DNA of 64,000 nucleotides from Topomyia yanbarensis (lineage: Eukaryota > Arthropoda > Insecta > Diptera > Culicidae), in contig NC_080671.1 in assembly GCF_030247195.1 (NCBI RefSeq), positions 104,085,845-104,149,844 of the forward strand, in the 5' to 3' direction. Of this stretch, positions 1 through 10,139 are shown one piece after another. The notes under the pieces were generated by a model, which was not told where the DNA came from, did no database searches, and worked only from the letters and a program-made list of their open reading frames with translations. The first letter of the stretch is position 1. The number at the start of each line of letters is the position of its first letter. A program made the position numbers and the translations under genes.

Positions 1-541
1 ACTTATCTTAAAACTAACAATATAGTTTGGTACACAAAAGGGGGAACAAATATTTATGAGAAAATTCGCATGTGTTTTAAGACTAGGGATACAATTCTAT
101 TTACAAGATGGGGGACAATAGTTTTAACAAAGAGGTAAAATTACAACTATCTTAAAACTAGGAATACAGAATACTAATTTGAACTTTTTTAGCGGAGACT
201 TATGCTTGGTCAAGATATTCAGAGGGGGGCTGTAGAAGCAGTTGTATCAAGGACAGGGGAGAGAAAGCGTAGATGGTGACCGGGAGAGAAGAGCAAAACT
301 TGCAACTTTCGCTCAAACGGGAGATCAGCGAAAGATTACCGCCTCAGTCTAGTAGGTCGGATTGGCGGATGGTATTCTTCGGACCCGCGGGGAATCCTTC
401 AAAAGTCATCGGACCTTGAGTCGCTCTCGCTTCAGTTTCCGTAGTGGTAAGTGCGACGGCGGTTACATAGTTGCAGTCTGGAGCTGATCGGTCCCACAAG
501 GCAAGAGAAAGCTTCTAAAACGAGAAATAAAAAGAGAGGGG

Positions 542-3500
542 CTAAATTGGGATATTTGTCGTTTTTATGAAAGTATAAATAAGGGACATATAGGGGAAAT
601 CACGATTTGCCAGTATATCTCGGACTGGGACATTGGGTGGTCTACCTCGGGCCCGAAGGGAATCCTTTAACTGAGACCTGGCGTCCAAGTACCCGGCGCA
701 TACCCAGACAACGTGCTCGATGTCGTGATAGCCCTCGTCACAAGCGCACAGACTACTCTCCGCAAGCCCAATACGCCGCAGATGCGCATCCAAGGTGTAG
801 TGGTTGGACATAAGTCGGGACATTACACGAATAAAATCCCGACCCACATCCATCCCCCTGAACCAAGGCTTCGTTGATACCTTTGGGATAATGGAATGTA
901 GCCATCGTCCAAGTTCACCATTGCTCCACGAGGTTTGCCAACTGTTGAGTGTCCTCTGACGACAAATACTAAAAAATTCGTTGAAGCAGATTGGTCTTTC
1001 GTATATGTCACCATTTAATGCGCCCACCTTTGCTAATGAGTCGGCCTTTTCATTGCCCGGGATAGAACAATGAGAGGGGACCCAAACAAAGGTAATTTGA
1101 TAAGATTTTTCAGATAACGTACACAAGGACTCCCGTATCTTCCCCAGGAAATATGGGAATTGCTTTTTGGGCTTCATCGCACGAAGAGCCTCGATGGAGC
1201 TGAGGCTGTCCGAAATGATGAAGTAGTGATCTGTGGGCAGAGTGTCGATGATCCCAAGGGTGTACTGAATTGCAGCTAACTCTGCGACGTAAACTGAAGC
1301 GGGATCATTGAGCTTGAATGAAGCGGTGATAGTATTGTTGAAGATACCGAAGCCAGTGGACCCATCGAGATTTGATCCGTCAGTGTAGAACATTTTGTCA
1401 CAGTCGACTTCTCGGAATTTATTATAAAATATATTGGGGATCACTTGCGGGCGTATATGGTCCGGGATTCCACGAATCTCTTCCTTCATGGATGTGTCGA
1501 AGAATACAGTAGAATCAGAAGTATCTAGGAAACGAACACGGCTGGGAGTATATGAAGAAGGATTAATGCTCTGTGCCATGTAGTCGAAGTACAAGGCCAT
1601 AAATCGGGTTTGAGAATTAAGCTCGACGAGCCTCTCGAAGTTTTCAATCACCAACGGGTTCAGAATGTCGCATCGGATGAGCAATCGATATGAGAGTTCC
1701 CAAAATCGATTTTTTAGCGGAAGAACGCCCGCCAGCACTTCGAGACTCATCGTATGGGTCGAGTGCATGCAACCCAAGGCAACGCGCAAGCAACGATACT
1801 GGATTCTCTCCAGTTTGATGAAGTGTATGTTCGCAGCGGAGCGGAAACAGAAACACCCGTACTCCATCACCGACAATATCGTTGTTTGGTATAACCTGAT
1901 CAGGTCTCCTGGGTGAGCACCCCACCATGTTCCAGTTATTGTTCGGAGAAAATTGATCCTTTGTTGGCATTTCTGTTTCAGATACCTAATGTGACATCCC
2001 CAGGTACCTTTAGAGTCGAACCAGACCCCGAGATATTTAAATGTGAAAACCTGGTTGATCGTTGCACCCATTAATAAAAGCTGGAGTTGCGCCGGCTCAC
2101 GCTTCCTAGAAAAAACAACCAACTCAGTTTTCTCCGTGGAGAACTCAATACCCAGCTGAAGAGCCCAAGCAGACAAATTGTCCAAGGTATTTTGTAATGG
2201 TCCTTGCAAGTCGGCAGCTTTGGGCCCTGTAACAGAGACCACGCCGTCGTCTGCAAGTTGCCTTAGCGTGCATGAATTGGCAAGACAATCGTCAATGTCA
2301 TTCACGTAGAAATTGTAGAGCAGGGGACTTAGACATGAGCCCTGGGGAAGACCCATGTAGCTAAATCGCGATGTTGTTAAATCGCCATGCGAAAAGTGCA
2401 TGTGCTTTTCAGACAACAGGTTTAGCAAAAAGTTATTTAAAATTAGCGAAAGACCATGCTGGTGCAGCTTCTCTGACAGAATGTTGATAGAAACTGAGTC
2501 AAAAGCCCCCTTAATATCCAAGAAGACTGATGCCATCTGCTCTTTGTTAGCATAGGCTATTTGGATTTCTGTAGAAAGCAACGCAAGGCAATCGTTCGTC
2601 CCTTTGCCTTTGCGGAAGCCAAATTGTGTATCTGACAGTAAGCCATTTGCTTCAACCCAATTGTCGAGGCGAAACAAGATCATTTTCTCGAACAACTTCC
2701 GAATACAGGACAGCATTGCAATCGGCCGATATGAGTTGTGGTCGGAGGCTGGTTTTCCTGGTTTTTGGATGGCGATGACCTTCACTTGCCTCCAGTCATG
2801 AGGGACAATGTTACCCTCAAGAAACTTGTTAAATAAATTCAACAAGCGCCTTTTTGCAGTGTCAGGTAGATTCTTCAGCAAGTTGAATTTGATTCTGTCT
2901 AACCCTGGGGCGTTATTGTTGCATGATAAGAGAGCAAGTGAAAACTCCACCATCGAAAACGGTGTTTCGTTCGCGGTATCGTGAGGAGACGCGGCGCGGT
3001 ACGTTTTCTGTACCGGGACAGAGTCCGGACAGATCTTCTTGGCGAAAGCAAATATCCAACGGTTTGAATATTCCACGTTCTCGTTGGTACTATTACGGTT
3101 ACGCATACGTCGAGCCGTACCCCAAAGAGTGCTCATCGCTGTTTCTCTCGTTAACCCGTCGACGAACCGGCGCCAATAACTACGTTTTTTGGCTTTCATT
3201 AGACTCTTCATTCGCCTTTCTAACGACGCGTACTGTAGATAGCTAGCGGGTAACCCGTCTTCCCGGAAGGCCTTATATGCAGTGGACTTTTCCGCGTACA
3301 GCTCTGAGCACTCTTTATCCCACCACAGGGTGGGAGACCGTCCATGGGTATTCGCGCTGGGTACTGGTTTAGTCTGAGCTTGATTCGCACTGTCGAGAAT
3401 CAAGCCAGCCAAAAACCTGTACTCTTCCTCCGGAGGAAGTTCTTGAGTGGATTCGATTTTAACGGATATCGCGGTCGCGTAACTCTTCCAATCAATGTTC

Positions 3501-4249
3501 CGTGTGAGGTCATACGATACATTGATTGTTTCCGATGGTCTTGAACCGTTAGCAATTGAAATCACGATAGGCAAATGGTCGCTACCGTGGGGATCAGGGA
3601 TCACCTTCCACATGCAATCTAACTGTAGCGAAGTCGAGCATAGAGATAAATCCAACGCGCTTGCGCGTGCTGGTGGTGTAGGAATCCGCGTCATTTCTCC
3701 CGTGTTTAAGATTGTCATGTTGAAATTATCGCAAAGATCTTGGATTAATGTTGATCTATTATCATCATGAAGGCAGCCCCATACCGTACCGTGCGAGTTA
3801 AAGTCTTCCAGAACTAGCCGCGGTGCCGGTAAGGATTCCGTGATATTACAAAGCGTTCGGTGCCCTATCGAGGCTCTAGGAGGAATGTAGATGGAAGCAA
3901 TGCAAAGGTCTTTACCTTTGATTAAAACTTGACAAGCGACAATTTCAATGCCTGGTGTCGAAGGGAGGTTAATTCGGTTGAAAGAATAGCACTTTTTGAT
4001 CCCCAAAAGTACTCCTCCATAGGGGTTTTCTCGATCCAGACGAATTATATTAAAGTCGTGGAAGTTGAGATTTATATCGGAAGTTAACCAAGTTTCACAT
4101 AATGCGAAAGCATCACATTTTAAACTATTTAGTAAAAATTTAAAGGAATCGATTTTCGGGAGGATACTTCTGCTGTTCCACTGTAGAACAGTGATCGAAT
4201 CGGTGACCTCGTTCGATGACTTAGCCATCGAAGGATACGATCGCTGCAA
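542..4249 (-). CDS. I-clade LINE ORF2: endonuclease, reverse transcriptase, RNase H
   Basis: A 1,235-residue polyprotein that would nick target DNA and reverse-transcribe the element RNA at the nick. The APE-type endonuclease spans about residues 20-235: QWN at 23-25, CETW with Glu52, DFNSH from Asp149, ALDLSL with Asp200 and SDHLP with Asp224-His225. The reverse transcriptase covers about 485-760, with PQGSCLSPLL near 635 and LADD at 665-668. RNase H follows from about 950: FYTDGS (Asp957), Glu990, ISDS (Asp1014), and PSH...KAD ending at Asp1070, so the DEDD set is complete. A Cys/His cluster (CAC...HDIEHVVWVC) lies near the C terminus. The frame overlaps the end of ORF1 by 29 nt. The first Met is at 4249, but a second Met eight codons in (MAKSSNEV) is an equally plausible start. 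No stop or frameshift is seen. The residue before DFN is Glu rather than the usual Gly. Confidence 0.93.
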   Translation of the reverse strand: MQRSYPSMAKSSNEVTDSITVLQWNSRSILPKIDSFKFLLNSLKCDAFALCETWLTSDINLNFHDFNIIRLDRENPYGGVLLGIKKCYSFNRINLPSTPGIEIVACQVLIKGKDLCIASIYIPPRASIGHRTLCNITESLPAPRLVLEDFNSHGTVWGCLHDDNRSTLIQDLCDNFNMTILNTGEMTRIPTPPARASALDLSLCSTSLQLDCMWKVIPDPHGSDHLPIVISIANGSRPSETINVSYDLTRNIDWKSYATAISVKIESTQELPPEEEYRFLAGLILDSANQAQTKPVPSANTHGRSPTLWWDKECSELYAEKSTAYKAFREDGLPASYLQYASLERRMKSLMKAKKRSYWRRFVDGLTRETAMSTLWGTARRMRNRNSTNENVEYSNRWIFAFAKKICPDSVPVQKTYRAASPHDTANETPFSMVEFSLALLSCNNNAPGLDRIKFNLLKNLPDTAKRRLLNLFNKFLEGNIVPHDWRQVKVIAIQKPGKPASDHNSYRPIAMLSCIRKLFEKMILFRLDNWVEANGLLSDTQFGFRKGKGTNDCLALLSTEIQIAYANKEQMASVFLDIKGAFDSVSINILSEKLHQHGLSLILNNFLLNLLSEKHMHFSHGDLTTSRFSYMGLPQGSCLSPLLYNFYVNDIDDCLANSCTLRQLADDGVVSVTGPKAADLQGPLQNTLDNLSAWALQLGIEFSTEKTELVVFSRKREPAQLQLLLMGATINQVFTFKYLGVWFDSKGTWGCHIRYLKQKCQQRINFLRTITGTWWGAHPGDLIRLYQTTILSVMEYGCFCFRSAANIHFIKLERIQYRCLRVALGCMHSTHTMSLEVLAGVLPLKNRFWELSYRLLIRCDILNPLVIENFERLVELNSQTRFMALYFDYMAQSINPSSYTPSRVRFLDTSDSTVFFDTSMKEEIRGIPDHIRPQVIPNIFYNKFREVDCDKMFYTDGSNLDGSTGFGIFNNTITASFKLNDPASVYVAELAAIQYTLGIIDTLPTDHYFIISDSLSSIEALRAMKPKKQFPYFLGKIRESLCTLSEKSYQITFVWVPSHCSIPGNEKADSLAKVGALNGDIYERPICFNEFFSICRQRTLNSWQTSWSNGELGRWLHSIIPKVSTKPWFRGMDVGRDFIRVMSRLMSNHYTLDAHLRRIGLAESSLCACDEGYHDIEHVVWVCAGYLDARSQLKDSLRARGRPPNVPVRDILANRDFPYMSLIYTFIKTTNIPI

Positions 4250-5585
4250 GGAGGGGCCATTTAGTAGTCAACTGCTTCAAAAATGTTTGCACTATAGGGA
4301 GAAAACGTATCAGAAGGCTTTTAAGAGGATCAGTAACATTGAAAGCTGTGAAAATTAAGTCCACTATGTCAGAAAATTTCATTAGTCCGCTACTGGACTG
4401 AGTATCTGTTTGAAAAAAGGGGACACTTGGGGTTTTTGGTGTCCCTGGAAGTGGTGGGTACTCCTTGTTAGAATTAATATTTCCAAGTCCTGGAGCAAAT
4501 TGCTTCGGCTTTTGTGCATCACTTCCGTTGGATTTATTGATTGCGGTTGGCGCACTCTGAGTGGACGACACCTTGGCACCCTTACGAGGCAATGTAGGGG
4601 AGGCTAGATTTCTCCTCTTCCTGGATTCCCCTGGGTTAACCAATGATGTTCCCTCTTGTGGGTCGTCAGATTCTTGCTCGACGCCAGCCAAAAGAGCAAA
4701 GGAATTTTCGGAAGGGACAGATGGCGAAGCATTCTTTAGCATTTCTGCATAAGAGTGCCTCGAGCGATCCTTAAGGGAGCGCTTAATTTTATCCCCGCGC
4801 TGCTTGTACGCCGGGCATGACTTAAGAGCATGCGGAGGGCCCCCGCAGTAAATACACTTCTCAGTTTCTCCACCGCAAGCGTCATCCTCATGCTCTCCCT
4901 CGCATTTGCCGCACCGTTTTTTATTGCCACAATAAGTGGCTGTGTGGCCCAGTTGCTTGCAATTGCTGCAGTTCATTACCCGCGGTACAAATAGGCGAAC
5001 AGGTAGGCGAACCTTATCCAGGAGGACATAGTTGGGAAGAGCAGATCCGGAGAAAGTCACCCGAATCGAGTCTGACGGAGAATAAGTTGTCTTATCATCT
5101 TCAGTTTTTGCGGAATACAATTGCTTGCATTCCAGAATTTTCACCTTTTGAAGTGAAGGGTCCTTAAAGCAGCCAACCCCGTACTTCAACAGGTCTTCGC
5201 ACTTTAGACCCGGTTCGGCGACGACCCCATCGATCTCCACAACTCTACAAGGCACATACACTTTGAATTGCTTCGTAAAACGCTCGCTGCGAGCAATCTG
5301 GTTTGCCTGGTCGAGGTCATTTACTATAACGCGTATCTTATTAGCTCGAACACGTGTTATCTGAGCCACGGACGGGTAGTTGGCAGTCAGCTCCCGTGAG
5401 ATTTCTAGAATATTGGGCGATTTCGTGTTGGGCCGGAAATACACCACCCAGGGTCCAGTCGAACTGGCTGGGTATGTTTTAATACGGGGAGGACTGGGGG
5501 AATCAGGGGAGGGAGTAATTTCGGGTTTATCCGGTATATCCATGGGAATATCATTCCCATCCAATGTTACTTCGCCCTCGGCCAT
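4221..5585 (-). CDS. I-clade LINE ORF1, gag-like RNA-binding protein
   Basis: A 454-residue nucleic-acid-binding protein that in I elements packages the element RNA. Three zinc knuckles sit in tandem: residues 206-219 (CX2CX4HX4C), 225-237 (CX2CX3HX4C) and 244-257 (CX2CX4HX4C). The N terminus is acidic and proline-rich, and is followed by a region beginning TGPWVVYFRP that is conserved in the damaged copy at 31.0-31.3 kb. The C-terminal part is polar and low in complexity. The chosen start, MAEGEVTLDG, is the first Met of the frame. The 29-nt overlap with ORF2 in another frame suggests reinitiation or stop-coupled translation of ORF2, which is an inference. Confidence 0.9.
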   Translation of the reverse strand: MAEGEVTLDGNDIPMDIPDKPEITPSPDSPSPPRIKTYPASSTGPWVVYFRPNTKSPNILEISRELTANYPSVAQITRVRANKIRVIVNDLDQANQIARSERFTKQFKVYVPCRVVEIDGVVAEPGLKCEDLLKYGVGCFKDPSLQKVKILECKQLYSAKTEDDKTTYSPSDSIRVTFSGSALPNYVLLDKVRLPVRLFVPRVMNCSNCKQLGHTATYCGNKKRCGKCEGEHEDDACGGETEKCIYCGGPPHALKSCPAYKQRGDKIKRSLKDRSRHSYAEMLKNASPSVPSENSFALLAGVEQESDDPQEGTSLVNPGESRKRRNLASPTLPRKGAKVSSTQSAPTAINKSNGSDAQKPKQFAPGLGNINSNKEYPPLPGTPKTPSVPFFQTDTQSSSGLMKFSDIVDLIFTAFNVTDPLKSLLIRFLPIVQTFLKQLTTKWPLLAAIVSFDG

Positions 5586-6005
5586 TTAGGCACGAGGATA
5601 ACACGTGGTGTAAACGAGAGATGAAACTTATATTCAGGGGAAACTGCAGAAGTAGAGACCGATCGGGGAAAGGGAAATGAAAGAAAAAAAATACTTAGCT
5701 TATATAGCGGCGATTCCGGCTATTCTGGTATTCACTTCACCAGCCTGGGCACCGGCGAACAAAGACTGCCTCGAACAATGGTTGACCTTCACTGACAATT
5801 TATTCTTGTTCACTTTATGCACAGCACCAGAAAACGAACTGCTTCGATCGAGAGCTCGGAGAGTTATGACTTACTTATGTTATTGAACAAATAAACCCAG
5901 GCGAAACCAGTCATTTTGCAACTTGTAACACGTGGTTGATTCTCATATATATGGATGATGAGAAAATCAATGTTCGGCTACAAGATCTGATACCACTTAC
6001 TTGAA

Positions 6006-6050
6006 CCGCGGGCGAACGACCAGGAGGTTAAAGCCCCAATAAACAATAAA
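6006..6050 (+). repeat. SINE/LINE-type 3' tail fragment
   Basis: This 45-bp segment contains GGCGAACGACCAGGAGG, then GTTAAAGCCCC and an A-rich AATAAACAATAAAA end. The same order of motifs (GGCGAATAACCACAAGG, GTTAAAACCTC, A-rich end) closes the SINE at 9943-10102. Both therefore look like the 3' tail shared by a retroposon family and its partner LINE. Only the tail is recognisable here, so it is probably a strongly 5'-truncated copy. Confidence 0.45.
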
Positions 6051-6090
6051 ATGGAATTTATTATAAAGGACACATCTAGGAATTAGACGG

Positions 6091-6127
6091 GCAGGGTCAG
6101 CTAGGATTTCGTCCTAGCTGACCCTGC
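6091..6127. repeat. Perfect 16-bp inverted repeat with 5-nt loop
   Basis: GCAGGGTCAGCTAGGA is followed by TTTCG and then by its exact reverse complement. The stem is GC-rich within an AT-rich setting. It is shorter than a usual pre-miRNA stem. It could be the centre of a small palindromic element or a structural RNA or DNA site; nothing in the flanks decides between these. Confidence 0.8.
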
Positions 6128-7670
6128 ATGTACAAAACGCAATGCGATAGTATCATTATACACGTTACATCTTTGCACATCCATAGTCTCCAATACGATT
6201 ACCTGAAAAACAAACAATTGCCAAATTTGTGGCTGCTGTTCATATAATATTGACGGCAAAAACTGCGTCTAGTATCTCAAAATTAACAGTGGACATGGCA
6301 GTTACCACGATAATAATACGGAAGTGTACATGATAGATATGAACGACCACCAAGACGCGGTTGGTTATGAAAAATATTTCTCAGTCAGTAAACAGGTCAA
6401 TCGCACGAGATCTGTTGGACAACCATTAGCGTTTTATCATTTTCATTGTTTACGACGTGGAAATATGTTAAAGGCTCAAGGCTTCATTTAGCTAACGCAT
6501 TGAACCGACTCAAATAAACGAATTATATAATAAAAAATTGGGAGTTTCATAGAAAACTGAGTATAAAAACTATCCCAAAATTTACATTTATCGCTAGTAA
6601 TGGCATCTAACAAAACTCATTTTATGCTAGATATTGGCCTGAATAAAGAAAGTTAGTTAAATCATACGCAAATTGGATTTTTGTAATAGGTTAGAGCACT
6701 GTACGCTTAATATAAACGTCAGGCATCTCACTCAAGCGTGCTAAACAAAAACATTTCAATTAGCTGATAACATAGTTGTAGCCGAGACGACAGCTTTTTT
6801 TTTTTTAATTTTCGCATCATTTTAATGCAATAGTATTTCTATTGACACTCAATTTCATTTTATGTGAGGAATGCTGGCCGTATTGAAACACTGTTAGTCT
6901 GGAAAATCGAACAATAAGCAAGAAAAACGTGAAAAAGTAAACAAGCCAAAAAGTGGTAAACCAGCGGTTTTCCTGAGGTGTTCATCAACCCACGAATCGT
7001 ATATTACTAATTTTGTTTATATGAACGTACACAGTAGCGGTAGGACTAACTGACGTGACTTACTTTCCTTCGGATGTCAATTGATCAATTGATGCTAAAC
7101 CACATATTAGTCTATCAACCATAATAAACTAAATGTTGCAACCACCACCAGCATTTTAGTCGCTTTCGATGGTTTATAATTAATGCCTATGTAAGTTTGA
7201 AAACGACGTGTCGATAGATTGATCAGACATCAGTAGGTTATCACGGAGAGCGACTAAAATGTTGTAACTAGTTGAGTCTATAAGTCAATAAGGTGGGATT
7301 ATTGTTTCGATTTCATGTTTTCATTATATTACAGTCTTTCGTTTTATTTTTGGTCTTTATGGAATAAGATGATAAGACATCACGGAGAAAAAAAGCAAAA
7401 AGGAATCAATAAATTGAAATCGAGGGGAAGTAAGTGCGATGTATTCCCTTCTATGTATCGAAATTAAAAGATGCTGAAATTATTGAGCTTGTTCACATTT
7501 ATAGTTTCTAGTTATGTTGTCAGCAATGAAGCATTTAGTAAAATTTTACGTAAATTAGATGATAGTAGTAACTGTGTTAAGTGATTTTCATTCGATTTGT
7601 GGACAATTTTCTTGAATAGATTAAATTCCGGGCAGTTACCTTTAGTTGATTAAATCATTGAAATACATAA

Positions 7671-9414
7671 GTCATTCCACGTAAGTTTTACAACCAAAAT
7701 TTCTATTTCTTCCAAAATGTTTTCTTACATTCTTTAGCTAAAAATAATTGACGCGTATTTTTTGGTTTGGCTTAATATTATATTTTTTTCAAGTTATTCG
7801 CTTTTGAACTTTTGAAGTCTATAAAATTGAAGATTTTTCAATCTCTAACTCGGAAACGACTCGATATATGAAAAAAATATTAAATAAAAAAAAATGCGTT
7901 TTCAAATAAGCTTACCAAATTAAATCACAATTTTTTTGTTATATAACTTATGAAATTTGCAATTACTTGAAACAAATTGAATTTTTTTAAGGTTGGACCA
8001 AATTTTTTATTTATTATTTTCTTTAAGTATTAAAATTATGTTAAAAAGATTGTGTAAAAATTTGGCAGTGGAATTCTTTGCGAGATATTACAATTACAAA
8101 CATAAAACAAGGCAATTTTACACTAAACGCCCAGTGAAAGGCCTGTTATAACTGAAATATCTCGTAAAACACTTCGAGTTCCATTCTGAAATTTTCACAT
8201 AATCTTCTTAATATAGCTATGTAATCAAAATAAATTTGATTTCGGGGGACTTTAAAAAAATATATGCTTTTAACATTAAAATACCCCCAAAAAAAGTCTT
8301 CAATTTGCAGAATGCGAGTCATTCCACGATTTACAACTATAATTTTAGTTCCCTCCAGTCTTTTTGCATTCTTTAGCTGAAAATTATAGACACGATTTTT
8401 TTACTTAGGCTGAATTTGATTTTTTTTTTGATGCGACTTTCAACGAAATAGGAGGAAAACACAATTTGTTCCGAAGCGCCATCTTGTAGGCAGATAATCC
8501 CCACCAATAGCACACAAACACGCTCCATAACAAATTCCTACTATGCATAAATTTTTACGGCAATTGGTTAAGCCGTTTGGGAGTCCATAAATCATATACA
8601 TACAAATATCGACTTTTAATAATATAGTGATTTTTTAAAGTTTTATAAATTTAATAGAATTGGACATTTTTCATTCCCTGATAACTGAGAAACTATAAGA
8701 TATCTGGAAAAAAGCATTAAATAATAAAAGCTGCGTTTTCGAAAGATTTCGGCGGATTTTTTTTTGTAATATTTGTTTTTGTTAAAAAATTTATGTATTA
8801 TGCAAATATTAGTAACAAATAATTTTTTTTTTCAGGGTAGAGCCAAAAAAATCTTTTTAGCTTTTTCAAATAGTTTATAATTATATCGAGAAGATTGTGT
8901 ACAAATTTCAGAAAGAAATTCGAAGTATTTTACGAGATATTACAATAGGCCTATCACTAGGCGTTTGGTGTAAAATTGCCTTGTTTTAAGTTTATAATTG
9001 TAATATCTCGCAAAGTATTTTGATATCCACTCCCAAATTTTTGCACAATTATTTTAACATGATTCTTAATATTTAAAGAAAATAATAAGTAAAAAAATTG
9101 GTCCAACTTAAAAAAAATTAAATTTGTTTCAAACAATTGCAAATTTCATAAAGAAATTGCATTTTTTTTTCAGTAAGCTCATTGAGTACACAACTTTTTT
9201 ATTTAATTTTTTTCATATATCGAATCGTTTCCGAGTTATAAGTGATTGAAAAATGATCAATGTTATAAACTTCAAAAGTTCAAAAACTAATAACTTGAAA
9301 AAAATTATATTCAGCCAAAATAAAAGATACGTGTCAATTATTTTAGGTAATGAATGCAAGAAAAAAAAATTGGAAGGAATTCAAATTTTGATTGTAAATC
9401 AGACGCGGAATGAC
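7671..9414. mobile_element. Composite foldback (long-inverted-repeat) element
   Basis: Two imperfect arms, 7671-8144 and 8947-9414, are reverse complements of each other (roughly 470 bp each). Both outer ends read inward as GTCATTCC(A/G)CG followed by a TTTACAA(C/T)CAAAATTT stretch. The inner ends share AGGCCT plus a segment containing GCGTTT(A/G)GTGTAAAATTG. The 800-bp core is itself built of partial copies of the same monomer: an inverted piece near 8145-8230 pairs with 8870-8946, and a new forward copy of the outer end begins near 8314. A stretch at about 8440-8600 does not match the monomer and may be a further insertion. No transposase is encoded, so it is non-autonomous. Confidence 0.8.
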
Positions 9415-9931
9415 CCATATATTTTGATCCTATTGATCACCAAAGATCCTCCTTCCTAACTGGGGTATGTCAAAAAATTATGTTAGCATCTAATGCATAT
9501 GCATTAGAACTGGTAATAGTTACAGGACGCCAGATCAAGAAAATAGAAGTTGAACCATCTACAATTCGTTTGCTAAATCAGAAGATTTTGTGCAAATTTC
9601 GACATTCTCTTCGATCGAACATTTTATGGATATTTTTCTACTCATTTCGATTTAGCGTCTTCTACACCTTTTAAACGTGTAGCTTAGAACACCTTGCGTT
9701 TTCCAGCACCGTCAAGGATTGTCATATTCGGTTAGCGCATAAATACTGAGAACTCTAGAATATCCATTGTTGCAACGAGAGTAAATTGTAATTTGTAAAT
9801 AAAAATAAATAATAAAAATTAAATTTAACATCAATAATGTACTACAGTCTTTCTTGTGACAAAGAACATGGATTGTCTTAGATTTGGCTTTTCGTTTTTG
9901 TTTCTAGTGACAATATGAAGTAATTAGAACT
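9415..9931. other. No recognised feature
   Basis: AT-rich spacer between the foldback and the SINE. Short open frames here have no recognisable domain or codon signature. I see nothing else supportable. Confidence 0.5.
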
Positions 9932-9942
9932 AAAAGCTTTAT

Positions 9943-10102
9943 GCAGGGGCGGGTAAAGCGTAGTTGGTAAATCAATTGCCTTGTACGCAGCTCATCACGG
10001 TTCGTTCATCAATCCCGCACATATGGGGTTAGAAATTTTTCTAAAGAACCCAAAAAGAGGCGAATAACCACAAGGTTAAAACCTCTATAATCGAAATTAA
10101 AA
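9943..10102 (+). mobile_element. tRNA-derived SINE with 11-bp target-site duplication
   Basis: The element is flanked by the direct repeat AAAAGCTTTAT (9932-9942 and 10103-10113). Near its 5' end AAGCGTAGTTGG (9956-9967) matches 11 of 12 positions of the RNA polymerase III A box, and GGTTCG...CAATCC (9999-10015) is an expanded B-box-like segment. The 3' end carries the GGCGAATAACC...GGTTAAAACC tail and an A-rich terminus. This is the expected structure of a polymerase III transcribed SINE moved by a partner LINE. The insertion in the B box may have weakened its promoter. Confidence 0.85.
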
Positions 10103-10139
10103 AAAAGCTTTATACAATAATTTTTAAGCCCCTCCCGAA

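Larger units (their letters stand above)
542..5700 (-). mobile_element. I-clade non-LTR retrotransposon, both ORFs open
   Basis: Read on the minus strand, this is a two-ORF LINE: a gag-like ORF1 with three zinc knuckles, then an ORF2 with apurinic-type endonuclease, reverse transcriptase and RNase H. That domain order, with a terminal RNase H, is typical of the I clade. Both ORFs are uninterrupted, so the copy is young or recently active by sequence criteria. The outer ends are not resolved: I could not find a convincing 3' simple-repeat tail near position 1-540 or a target-site duplication, and the 5' UTR boundary near 5.6-5.9 kb is a guess. A weakly matching second version of the stretch near 619-682 lies at 357-420, so the 3' end may be rearranged. 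Related damaged copies lie at 24.4-25.0 and 28.8-31.9 kb. Confidence 0.85.
5701..7670. other. Non-coding, AT-rich; no gene recognised
   Basis: No coding region or named element is supported here apart from the hairpin at 6091-6127 and a SINE-like 3' tail near 6006-6050. A weak pair of inverted segments (7153-7170 against 7246-7265, both containing the heptamer-like core ATTTTAGTCGCT) may mark an old small foldback. The 5' UTR of the upstream LINE probably occupies the first few hundred bases. Confidence 0.5.

Noticed and set aside
607..3770. Several plus-strand frames across the first LINE
   Set aside because: They are antisense to ORF2, whose endonuclease, RT and RNase H motifs are all in order.
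9956..10015. A possible tRNA gene (A and B boxes)
   Set aside because: No cloverleaf can be formed, the B box is interrupted, and duplications plus an A-rich tail mark a SINE.
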